DNA from: Chromatiales bacterium | Lineage (GTDB): Bacteria; Pseudomonadota; Gammaproteobacteria; Thiohalospirales; Thiohalospiraceae | Direction: 5' to 3' | Assembly (NCBI GenBank): GCA_026984715.1 | Contig: JALSRO010000203.1 | Coordinates: 1-14,218, forward strand | DNA length: 14,218 nucleotides | Shown here: positions 1 to 5,897 of the stretch, piece by piece | Position numbering within the stretch: the stretch's first letter is position 1 | Layout: the number at the start of each line of letters is the position of its first letter | Program-made: the position numbers and the translations under genes | Notes under the pieces: generated by a model | What the model saw: only the letters and a program-made list of their open reading frames with translations | Told to the model about the DNA's origin: nothing | The model's database searches: none

Positions 1-297
1 TTCTATCTCTGTTCCCAGGGATTTGCCCATGAAACCGCTGAAGAGCTCTCGGCACTCAGCGCCGATCTGGCCACCCTGCACGAACGCCATGCCGGTCTGC
101 TGAAAAACAACCTGGGGCTTCGTTCCAACGCTTGGGCCGTCGTCGATGCTGCCGGCAACAGCGAAGTGGGGTTCTGGCCCATGTATATAGGAAAACAGCG
201 TTTCGTGCTGGTGGTGGGAGGTATGCCACGCCTCAATCAACCAACCTTCACCCACCTGATATGGGCTCTCAGCATCCGTTATGCTGGCAGCTGTTAA
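1..297 (+). CDS. 3' end of an unrecognised protein (partial)
   Basis: The first frame is open from the left edge of the window to TAA at 295-297 and gives a 98-residue C-terminal fragment; the start lies outside the window. The fragment has an amphipathic, helix-like stretch (about residues 10-35, with ETAEELSALSADLATLHERH), then a strand-rich part with WAVVDAAGN and KQRFVLVVGGMPRLNQP, ending in IRYAGSC. It reads like a soluble alpha/beta domain. I do not recognise the family and give no function. The stop codon lies in the terminal repeat of the small element at 294-441, so the native C-terminus may have been changed by that insertion. It is followed on the same strand by the roadblock gene, about 360 bp downstream, too far to assume an operon. 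Confidence 0.6.
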   Translation, partial: FYLCSQGFAHETAEELSALSADLATLHERHAGLLKNNLGLRSNAWAVVDAAGNSEVGFWPMYIGKQRFVLVVGGMPRLNQPTFTHLIWALSIRYAGSC

Positions 298-441
298 CCC
301 AGCGACAATATAATCGTATTCAGCCGTGGCGCGCTGGCCCGCAGGCTGCCTACCCATCTGGCGGTAGAGCAAGCAGTAAAGGGCTCGCTTCGCTGCGAAC
401 CGGCACGCTACCGCCAAATACGGTATATTGTTTCCGGGTAA
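294..441. mobile_element. Small inverted-repeat element, copy A (MITE-like)
   Basis: A 148-bp gene-free element with terminal inverted repeats. The left end reads TTAACCCAGCGACAATATA and the right end, on the other strand, TTACCCGGAAACAATATAC. The same ends occur in the 309-bp copy C (11772-12080). The right part (about 350-441) is collinear with the right part of copy C, sharing GCTGCGAACCGGCAC exactly, and the left end matches copy C's right terminal repeat through TCGTATTCAGCCGTGG. This looks like an internally deleted relative of copy C. An inner inverted pair TGGCGGTAG (359-367) and CTACCGCCA (408-416) adds a hairpin. No transposase is encoded. The mobilising enzyme family is unknown. 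Confidence 0.6.
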
Positions 442-654
442 TATAATGTTAAAGATAAGCAAATAAGCGCCGATTAAGATGCTTAATTTCCATTTTTGAT
501 AGAAAATACCCCCCAGAGACAGGAGAAGGCGCCAGCAGCCACCCGGAAGCGGCGGAAGATACCCCCGCTTCTGTGATTGTACAGGTGGAGTGGACGGCAG
601 CAGGTTTGTTATTTTTTCATATATCCAATTTCATTCCACCAGGAGTAGAAACCC
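442..654. other. Gene-free leader upstream of the roadblock gene
   Basis: No convincing coding sequence. TATAAT at 442-447 touches the right end of repeat element A and could be a -10 box, but I see no good -35 at 16-18 bp. A stem of GAAGCGG (546-552) and CCGCTTC (565-571) with a 12-nt loop lies in the middle; it has no poly-T tail, so it is not an obvious terminator. The last 50 bp before the ribosome binding site are AT-rich. The role is undecided. Confidence 0.4.
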
Positions 655-1017
655 ATGCGTGAAGAGATGCTCAGTTCGATACTAAAGGAACTCAATGGTA
701 CCTCGGCCGATATCGAGGCCTCGGCCGTGATATCCACCGATGGCTTGATGATGTCCAGCGTTCTGCCGGCAGAGCTGGATGAGGACCGGATGGGCGCCAT
801 GAGTGCCGCCATGCTCTCCCTTGGAGACCGCACCTCCCAGGAGCTGGCCCGCGGAACCCTGGAGCAGACCCTAATCAAGGGGGACAAGGGGTACATCCTG
901 ATGACCTATGCCGGGCCGGATGCCGTAATCACCGTGCTGGCAAAACCACAGGCCAAGCTGGGATTGATCTTCCTGGACGTGAAACGCGCCGCAGAGAGCA
1001 TCAGCAAACTGATCTGA
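655..1017 (+). CDS. Roadblock/LC7 domain protein
   Basis: A 120-residue single-domain protein of the roadblock/LC7 (dynein light chain, MglB-like) fold. Features seen: an N-terminal helix (REEMLSSILKELNG), then the typical sensor-like strand ASAVISTDGLMMSSVLP (residues 23-39), a long helix with MGAMSAAMLSLGDRTSQEL, then strands LEQTLIKGDKGYILMTYAG and AVITVLAKPQAKLGLIFLD, and a C-terminal helix. This is the standard order and length of the family. Such proteins dimerise and usually act as regulators or scaffolds, classically as activators of Ras-like GTPases such as MglA. No GTPase gene is present in this window. AGGAG at 641-645 sits 9 nt before ATG and fixes the start. It converges on the MamK-like actin gene, and a link to that cytoskeleton is inferred from position only. 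Confidence 0.85.
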   Translation: MREEMLSSILKELNGTSADIEASAVISTDGLMMSSVLPAELDEDRMGAMSAAMLSLGDRTSQELARGTLEQTLIKGDKGYILMTYAGPDAVITVLAKPQAKLGLIFLDVKRAAESISKLI

Positions 1018-1054
1018 ACAGCCGCAAAAGAGCATCGGTTCGACCCTGCTGGCA

Positions 1055-1119
1055 CCACCGCTTTCCGGTGGCGGTCACGCCATCTGCTGCATCTTCCGCC
1101 CGCTGGCGGGTGCAGCAGA
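1055..1119. terminator. Stem-loops between convergent genes
   Basis: Two hairpins lie between the roadblock stop (1017) and the actin stop (1211). The first is CCACCG/CGGTGG (1055-1060 and 1066-1071) with a 5-nt loop. The second is a perfect 9-bp stem TCTGCTGCA/TGCAGCAGA (1083-1091 and 1111-1119) enclosing a small CCCG/CGGG hairpin. Neither has a clear U-tract, so they may act as weak bidirectional terminators or as RNA 3'-end stabilisers. Confidence 0.4.
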
Positions 1120-1210
1120 CGGCATCTCCCCGGCTGGCGAACACCGCACAGCACTCCTTAGTGCGGATGCTGCGAAACCATCGGCCCCTGGCCCGCTGCC
1201 GCGGCAGCAG

Positions 1211-2239
1211 CTACATATCCATCCAGTATTCGTAGGGCATGTCCTTGGCAAGCTCCAGCCCGCCCCGGGCCCCGGCATACAACGGATCGTCCACGACGGT
1301 TACGTTGCAGGGGCCCATCTCGGAGAGAGCCTCCATCAGGTAGGAATCGATACCGGCTATCTGACTGCACCCTCCCGCCAGTATGATGTTGTTACGCACC
1401 TGATCCTGATACTCCGGATCGAAGCGCGCTATCATGTCCATGGCGGTCTCGGCAATGGCGGGGAGAATACTCTCACAGGCTCGCCGCATCTCGTTGGTGA
1501 TATCGTGAACCACGAGACGCCCCTCGACCCGAACCTCCACCTCGACCTGGGTGAGAGAATCGCCCACGAAACCATACTCCTCCTTGAAGGCGCGGATGAT
1601 GTTCATGTTGAAATCGGCATCGGGATAACGCTCGGTCAGCAGGCCAAGCAGCTGTTCATCGATATAGTCGCCTGCGGTGGTCAGGCTGCGCTGGTCGTCC
1701 ACGCTCGGCATGGTACCGTGCATGATACAGAAATCGGTGGTCCCCGCACCCATGTCGATAATCATGGCATTGTCCAGTGCCCCCATGCCGTAGGCAACGG
1801 CAAAAGGTTCGGAAACGACTATCAACTTTTCGGCATAGTCGGATATGGCCTCCCGAATAGCCTGCTTGTTGACCTTGAGCGCTTCGGCAGGAACCCCCAC
1901 GGCGGCAAAGATCTTCTGCCGCGGTCGAGGTCCGACCAGATCGATCAGATGGCCAATCAGCTCGGCAACCGACTCCTCGTCCTTCTCGGTTCCCGACTTG
2001 ATGACCCCTTGGGCGAGTGGCCTGACCACATCCAGCGAGAGGCGATGCTCATTCACTTCGTCACCGAACAGCACCCGGTCCCCAAGCATCTTGCGTGCGA
2101 CGAAATCCTTTGGCCAGCCAACCAGGCTCTGTACCCAGTCACGTTTTCCGTTGCTGGCCGCAATGGCCGAGCGGGATGTGCCCAGATCGATTCCGATCCG
2201 CAGCGCCTTGTCCTGCTGGCTCACCTTAACTTTTGCCAT
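1211..2239 (-). CDS. MamK-family bacterial actin
   Basis: A 342-residue actin-fold ATPase expected to polymerise into cytoplasmic filaments. Actin signatures appear in order: phosphate-1 loop IDLGTS (17-22), a catalytic-type glutamate in VVSEPFAVAYG (E144, matching MamK E143), phosphate-2 loop DMGAGTTD (162-169) and adenosine loop ILAGG (286-290). Similarity to the magnetosome protein MamK runs along the whole length, for example VGWPKD, FVGDSLT, EYQDQV and the C-terminal DMPYEYW. It is clearly closer to MamK than to MreB, ParM or FtsA. The start is fixed by GGAG 8 nt upstream. The ATG overlaps the end of the amidase gene by 14 bp, implying translational coupling. No other magnetosome genes are near, so this is probably a non-magnetosome MamK-like actin. 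Its cargo is unknown. Confidence 0.88.
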   Translation of the reverse strand: MAKVKVSQQDKALRIGIDLGTSRSAIAASNGKRDWVQSLVGWPKDFVARKMLGDRVLFGDEVNEHRLSLDVVRPLAQGVIKSGTEKDEESVAELIGHLIDLVGPRPRQKIFAAVGVPAEALKVNKQAIREAISDYAEKLIVVSEPFAVAYGMGALDNAMIIDMGAGTTDFCIMHGTMPSVDDQRSLTTAGDYIDEQLLGLLTERYPDADFNMNIIRAFKEEYGFVGDSLTQVEVEVRVEGRLVVHDITNEMRRACESILPAIAETAMDMIARFDPEYQDQVRNNIILAGGCSQIAGIDSYLMEALSEMGPCNVTVVDDPLYAGARGGLELAKDMPYEYWMDM

Positions 2240-3464
2240 AGGTTGTACTCCATTGCCGGGGCGGCCGCCCCTGTTGCCGACCTGACTGCTTCAGGTAGGA
2301 GAGAATGCCCCTCTCCAGGGCTCCTGCTATTTTATCGCGATAGGCAGGTTTTGCCAGACGGGCCTCCTCCTCAGTATTGCTGATACAGGTCACCTCGGCA
2401 AGCACACTAGTGGTCTCCGCCCCCAAAAGTACCACAAAGGGGGCAGTCTTGATCCCCACATTGACGATATTGCGGTTACTGCGATGCAACGTCCGGTAGA
2501 CGTTTCTCTGAATGTGTGCCGCCAACCGCCGGGACTCCTGCTGTTTCAGCGTGTCGCTCAGCCCGGCGATCAACTCACCGAACTCTGCCACCATGTAGTC
2601 CGAACGGCGGTTCTCTTGCTCCGCCGCCTTCAGACTGTGCTCATCCGCGGGCGGACCGAAATAGTAGGTCTCCACGATGGTCATCGGATCGTTCGGAATG
2701 GTGTTCAGATGAATCGAGATCAGGAGATCGGAACTGTTCTCCCTGGCAAACTCAACCCGGTGCTTGAGCGACAGCGTGACATCCGAGTCCCGCGTCATGA
2801 ATACCCGCAACCCCTCCCTGCGAACCAGTCTCTCATAGAGCAGACGGGCAATCTCCAGGGTGATATCCTTCTCCAACATCCCGCTTGGGCCAATGGCGCC
2901 CGGATCTTCCCCTCCATGCCCCGGATCGATGACGATAGTACGCACCTCCAGTCCAAACAGATCTGCCAGTGCTACCGCCGGCCGATCGAGCAACACACGA
3001 TAGTCGCTGGCGCTGGAGATGCCGCCATCCGGCACCGTCCACTCATCGGGCCCGTCGCTACCGTCCAGTGGGGCAACAGCACCCCTGCCCGAGAGAAAAG
3101 CCCGTCTGTGAGGAGCCATCGGAGTGGAAACCGGCATCTCTTGCGAAGAGGTCACGCCGGCATTGGCATCATCGATCAGAGGTGGCAGGCCGCTGTTCCA
3201 ACCCGCAGCTGCAATTTCGACGGCCGCGCTCTTCCCCGGCGGGAGGGAATCGGCACCACCTGGAAAAACCGAATGGGCACCACTCCCCATGAGCGGCAGG
3301 ATCACTACCAATCCTGCAACGCGCACCCAACGCCCCATTCTCTGGCGCCGCTGGCCTCGCTGCTGCAGGGAGAGGAGTTTCTCCGCGCTCAGATTGCTGC
3401 GGTAGACATCATGCAGGATGGTTCTCTTGAACGCCTGCTGCCCGGTTTGCCCGTTGTTTCCCAT
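2226..3464 (-). CDS. Membrane-anchored N-acetylmuramoyl-L-alanine amidase (Amidase_3)
   Basis: 412 residues. A zinc amidase that cleaves the bond between MurNAc and L-Ala in peptidoglycan. A cytoplasmic, basic N-terminus (1-46) is followed by one transmembrane helix (about 47-66) and a low-complexity periplasmic linker (67-170). The catalytic domain (175-392) starts at TIVIDPGHGGEDPG. Zinc ligands are H183, E198 (in MLEKD) and H252 (in SIHLN), and the catalytic glutamate is E357 (in LAEVTCISN), so the enzyme looks active. There is no clear AMIN domain, unlike AmiB or AmiC, so localisation probably depends on the N-terminus or a partner. ATG at 3464 has only a weak upstream GGACGG; Met43 is an alternative start that would remove most of the cytoplasmic tail. 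First gene of an operon with the overlapping MamK-like actin. The 46-residue cytoplasmic tail could contact a filament (inference). Confidence 0.9.
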   Translation of the reverse strand: MGNNGQTGQQAFKRTILHDVYRSNLSAEKLLSLQQRGQRRQRMGRWVRVAGLVVILPLMGSGAHSVFPGGADSLPPGKSAAVEIAAAGWNSGLPPLIDDANAGVTSSQEMPVSTPMAPHRRAFLSGRGAVAPLDGSDGPDEWTVPDGGISSASDYRVLLDRPAVALADLFGLEVRTIVIDPGHGGEDPGAIGPSGMLEKDITLEIARLLYERLVRREGLRVFMTRDSDVTLSLKHRVEFARENSSDLLISIHLNTIPNDPMTIVETYYFGPPADEHSLKAAEQENRRSDYMVAEFGELIAGLSDTLKQQESRRLAAHIQRNVYRTLHRSNRNIVNVGIKTAPFVVLLGAETTSVLAEVTCISNTEEEARLAKPAYRDKIAGALERGILSYLKQSGRQQGRPPRQWSTTYGKS

Positions 3465-3492
3465 AGCCGTCCAGTCTGTGTTGGCAAAGCAG

Positions 3493-3521
3493 ATTTTACT
3501 TTTTTTTACATTACGTCACCA
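3493..3521 (-). promoter_or_regulatory. Possible promoter of the amidase-actin operon
   Basis: On the minus strand, TAAAAT (3493-3498) could be a -10 box, with TGGTGA (3516-3521) 17 bp upstream as a weak -35 (3 of 6 consensus bases). An A8 tract fills the spacer. The -35 overlaps the palindrome at 3515-3528, as expected for a regulated promoter. Weak on sequence alone. Confidence 0.3.
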
Positions 3522-3528
3522 TAGTGAC
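3515..3528. promoter_or_regulatory. Operator-like palindrome upstream of the amidase
   Basis: A perfect inverted repeat GTCAC-CATA-GTGAC, about 50 bp upstream of the amidase start and overlapping the possible -35 box. The 5-4-5 layout is that of sites bound by dimeric helix-turn-helix regulators such as the Crp/Fnr superfamily, but the half-site is not a standard Crp or Fnr half-site. The binder is unknown. Confidence 0.35.
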
Positions 3529-3616
3529 ACTCCGCGATATCGGGTTCTTTCTCCGCCTGCCCGCTGGAATATTGAGTCCAAAGGGATATCCGGATATATT
3601 CATCGGGCGGCTCTTC

Positions 3617-3701
3617 ATCGAGTCGAATGGGTAACACCAGACCACCGCGCAGCGGCACTGCCCTTGACAAGGATGGCCCGGTTTCACCCACTCGACTTGA
3701 T
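3617..3701. repeat. Long imperfect inverted repeat upstream of mutH
   Basis: Two 22-nt arms, 3617-3638 and 3680-3701, are complementary at 18 of 22 positions (core GAGTCGAATGGGT against ACCCACTCGACTT) and are separated by 41 nt. In RNA this would be a strong hairpin ending about 40 nt before the mutH ATG. Its sequence differs from the terminal repeats of the element family seen elsewhere in the window. It could be a separate small repeat, a leader attenuator, or a terminator for transcription reading in. Confidence 0.45.
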
Positions 3702-3742
3702 TGAGAGTCCACCAGACCGGATGCTTCTCACCGAATCTCTGC

Positions 3743-4417
3743 ATGAAACCATCGCCACCGACCACCGAGCAGGAGTTGCTGGAACGTGCCACCGCCCTGG
3801 CCGGAATGACCATGGCGCAGGTCGCCACGTTGGCCGGCTGGCCCTGCCCTGCCGATCTGCATCACAACAAGGGGTGGAGCGGGCAGTTGCTCGAGTACGT
3901 ACTCGGCGCCAGCGCAGGTTCACTGGCCGAACCGGATTTCCAGGCTATCGGAGTGGAGCTGAAGAGCCTGCCGGTGGATTCCCGCGGCCTGCCAAAAGAG
4001 TCCACCTACGTCTGCAGCGTACCGCTGGAGAACTCGCCGGGAGGTTGGGATGACTCCTGGGTAAACCGAAAGCTGCGCCGGGTTTTGTGGTTCCCCGTCG
4101 AAGCCGCATCTACCATCCCCCTGCCGCAGCGGCGCCTCGGCACACCGCTGCTGTGGAGTCCGGACAGACAGCAGGAAGCGGCACTGCGCCAGGACTGGGA
4201 GGAGTTGATGGATATGGTCTCTCTGGGAGAGCTGGAGAAGATCACCGCCCGCCACGGTAGCATCCTCCAGATTCGGCCCAAGGGGGCCAATGCCAAGGCG
4301 CTCACCTGGGGGATCGACTCCTGCGGCAACCGGATATTGACCACTCCTCGAGGGTTCTACCTGCGCAGCCGCTTTACCGCAGAGATACTGCGGCAGCACT
4401 TCGTCACACCAGGCTGA
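3743..4417 (+). CDS. mutH: DNA mismatch repair endonuclease MutH
   Basis: 224 residues, close to the usual MutH length. In Dam-directed mismatch repair MutH nicks the unmethylated strand at hemimethylated GATC sites after activation by MutS and MutL. The catalytic triad in DFQAIGVELKS gives D65, E72 and K74, with the same spacing as E. coli D70, E77 and K79. Other MutH landmarks are KGWSGQLLEYVLGASAGS (43-60), RRLGTPLLWSP, DWEELMDM, ITARHGSILQIRPKGANAKA and a C-terminal LTTPRGFYLRS. An upstream in-frame TTG at 3701 would add 14 residues with no MutH similarity and lies within the inverted repeat, so ATG at 3743 is preferred, though no strong Shine-Dalgarno precedes it. It is a single gene converging with the methyltransferase gene. 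Its presence implies a Dam methylase elsewhere in the genome. Confidence 0.95.
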   Translation: MKPSPPTTEQELLERATALAGMTMAQVATLAGWPCPADLHHNKGWSGQLLEYVLGASAGSLAEPDFQAIGVELKSLPVDSRGLPKESTYVCSVPLENSPGGWDDSWVNRKLRRVLWFPVEAASTIPLPQRRLGTPLLWSPDRQQEAALRQDWEELMDMVSLGELEKITARHGSILQIRPKGANAKALTWGIDSCGNRILTTPRGFYLRSRFTAEILRQHFVTPG

Positions 4418-4469
4418 GGCGCTCCGCCGAGGAGGCTCCCCCCGCTCCCAAAGCCTCTGATCGACCGAA

Positions 4470-5462
4470 TCACCAACCAATGGCAGCGCGGCCGGGGAGC
4501 TTTCGAATCGCCATGTTCAGGTGGTACGGCAGCATGACCAGACCGGTGGCGGCGATGGCCTTGAACCCCGCATATGCCACCCTTTTCTTCAGACTGCTCC
4601 GGTTACGGGTTCGCTTGTACCAGATATCGATGCCATCCCTGATTCCCGGCGGCAAAAGCCGCTCGGCATCGCCCGGCAGCAACGCCATAATCTCCCGCTC
4701 ACTGCCGCCCCGGATCCCGGCCCGGAGCAGATCTTCCCAGCTCTGCTCCTCTCTCACCTGGTCACTGAAACGCTTCGCGATCCACTCCACCGCCGGTTTT
4801 GGCAGGAAATTCAGGCCAGGAATCCCCCCGGTGGTGTGGATCTCGACGGGAAACCAGCGATTGGGGGTCTGGTTGATGAACAGAACCGCGCCCGGTTTCA
4901 TTGCCGACCACAGCAGCTCGAGCAGCGGCCGACGCTCGCTCGGCAACAGATGTTCGAACACCGCCGACAACATCACCACATCGAACTCGCCCAGATCATC
5001 CGGCAGGCGGTTTGCTGCCGGCGAGAGTTTGAAAGAGATATTGTCGAATCCGTAGTACCGCGCACGCGCACGCGCCACCTCCAGATGCCGCGCCACCAGT
5101 TCCACCCCTACGATCTCCCCGATCTCGGGGAACATGCGAGACAGTATCATCGCGGAGGCACCCGACCCGCAGCCGAAATCCAGCAGGCGCTTGCCGGCGA
5201 AGGTCTCATCCGGCATGTGGAGGAATATGTTGTTGCGCAACTCCTTTTCGACATAGTCGGGATCCTCATCCCGCCGGATGTCATCGATTAGGTAGGGACC
5301 GAAGATATCGAGCTCCTTCTCGATCAACGAGTGGGGATAGCTCGTCACCCAACGTGAAAAGGGAATGAAGACGTCCCGAAGCGGCTCCACCAGGATCGAC
5401 GTCCTGCCATCCTGCGTACCGGTCAGTGTGACGCGGACATCGTTGGACTGCAAAGTTCTCAT
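4470..5462 (-). CDS. Class I SAM-dependent methyltransferase
   Basis: 330 residues. The Rossmann-type methyltransferase core begins with motif I LLDFGCGSG (93-101), followed by the acidic residue that binds the SAM ribose (E121 in VGVELVARH), an acidic/aromatic motif FDVVMLSAVFEHL (160-172), and MKPGAVLFINQTPNRWFPVE (188-207). The F-E-H-L form is that of methyltransferase 11/25 families acting on small molecules, lipids or sugars rather than DNA. The first 80 residues form an N-terminal extension, and a basic tail with a hydrophobic stretch (about 297-316) may touch the membrane. The start is well supported by AAGGAG 7 nt before ATG. The gene stands alone with no pathway neighbours, so the substrate cannot be inferred. 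Confidence 0.82.
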   Translation of the reverse strand: MRTLQSNDVRVTLTGTQDGRTSILVEPLRDVFIPFSRWVTSYPHSLIEKELDIFGPYLIDDIRRDEDPDYVEKELRNNIFLHMPDETFAGKRLLDFGCGSGASAMILSRMFPEIGEIVGVELVARHLEVARARARYYGFDNISFKLSPAANRLPDDLGEFDVVMLSAVFEHLLPSERRPLLELLWSAMKPGAVLFINQTPNRWFPVEIHTTGGIPGLNFLPKPAVEWIAKRFSDQVREEQSWEDLLRAGIRGGSEREIMALLPGDAERLLPPGIRDGIDIWYKRTRNRSSLKKRVAYAGFKAIAATGLVMLPYHLNMAIRKLPGRAAIGW

Positions 5463-5649
5463 AACAGACTCCTTTCCGTTGAATACATCAGGGTTCCAGT
5501 AACCCGTATGCTCGCTCTCATCCTGATAGCGGGAATACTTACCCTGCAGAGCGTCCTGACTCAGGACGGAAACCGGCGCTACCTACGAGGCAATTGTAGT
5601 GAATGGCCATACCGCACAACTACCGGATTGCTCCCGAGCAAAGCGGAAA
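5463..5649. other. Gene-free upstream region of the methyltransferase
   Basis: No coding sequence is supported. The region holds a small perfect hairpin GGGTT-CCAGT-AACCC (5491-5505) and the 17-bp palindrome at 5552-5568. Any promoter of the methyltransferase must be here, but I see no convincing -35/-10 pair. Confidence 0.4.
5552..5568. promoter_or_regulatory. Perfect 17-bp palindrome, candidate operator
   Basis: CGTCCTGACTCAGGACG is an exact inverted repeat of 8-bp arms around a single base, centred about 100 bp upstream of the methyltransferase start. Such symmetry is unusual by chance and fits a dimeric repressor or activator site. The site does not match a regulator that I can name. Confidence 0.35.
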
Positions 5650-5780
5650 AAGCCGATGTTTCTGCCAAACAGAATGTCCACTAGTCTGCAGCAACTGGGG
5701 ACACCGGAGCGACCTTCACAAGGGAACGCCCCCTGCCTGAAGCCCTGAATGCGGCATGGCATATATTGTTGCCAGGTCAA
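5650..5780 (-). mobile_element. Inverted-repeat element, copy B (one end clear)
   Basis: On the minus strand this starts at 5780 with TTGACCTGGCAACAATATA, the family terminal repeat. It continues with a 22-nt block (plus-strand 5732-5753) identical to copy C at 11794-11815, then 5706-5730, which matches copy C 11846-11871 with about three differences (GGAGCGACCTT.ACAAGGGA). A third shared patch is GGACATTC. Similarity fades near 5650 and I cannot find the other terminal repeat, so the copy is probably decayed or truncated. No coding capacity. Confidence 0.55.
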
Positions 5781-5800
5781 TAGTATATTTTATGATACAA

Positions 5801-5831
5801 CCCCCTGGCACACAATATGGCCTGAAGGGGG
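5801..5831 (-). terminator. Terminator-like hairpin after the cyclase-channel operon
   Basis: Read on the minus strand, downstream of the channel stop, CCCCCT (5826-5831) pairs with AGGGGG (5801-5806), with an inner GGC/GCC, and is followed by TTGTATCAT. The T-tract is weak, so termination strength is uncertain. The same stretch contains CCTGGCACACAATATGG, which resembles an end of the repeat-element family facing copy B, so the hairpin may have come from a decayed element end. Confidence 0.4.
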
Positions 5832-5897
5832 AATCCACGCGCCTGCCGGCACTGCGCTACCGCTTCTCAGACCCCGGAAACACCGCTTGGTCTCAGC

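Noticed and set aside
294..441. Integron attC site
   Set aside because: The GTTAAC-like end is superficially similar to attC core sites, but the paired 7-bp boxes of an attC and any integrase or cassette array are absent.
132..446. 104-codon plus-strand open frame near the left edge
   Set aside because: It runs out of frame with the partial gene and then through the repeat element; no ribosome binding site or domain.
1505..2383. Long antisense open frame across the actin gene
   Set aside because: It is a shadow of the MamK-like gene, whose actin motifs and overlap with the amidase are decisive; the antisense protein has no recognisable domain and no ribosome binding site.
1211..3464. Magnetosome island
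   Set aside because: Only the MamK-like gene is present; the neighbours are an amidase, a roadblock protein and mutH, with no mamA, B, E, M, O or P type gene in the window.
2484..3524. 346-codon antisense open frame over the amidase
   Set aside because: The opposite strand encodes a complete Amidase_3 catalytic domain; the antisense product is low-complexity and unrecognisable.
3664..3674. CCTTGACAAGG upstream of mutH as a fourth element copy
   Set aside because: The 11-bp near-palindrome resembles a block shared by copies B and C, but the flanks and the terminal repeats do not match, so chance is likely.
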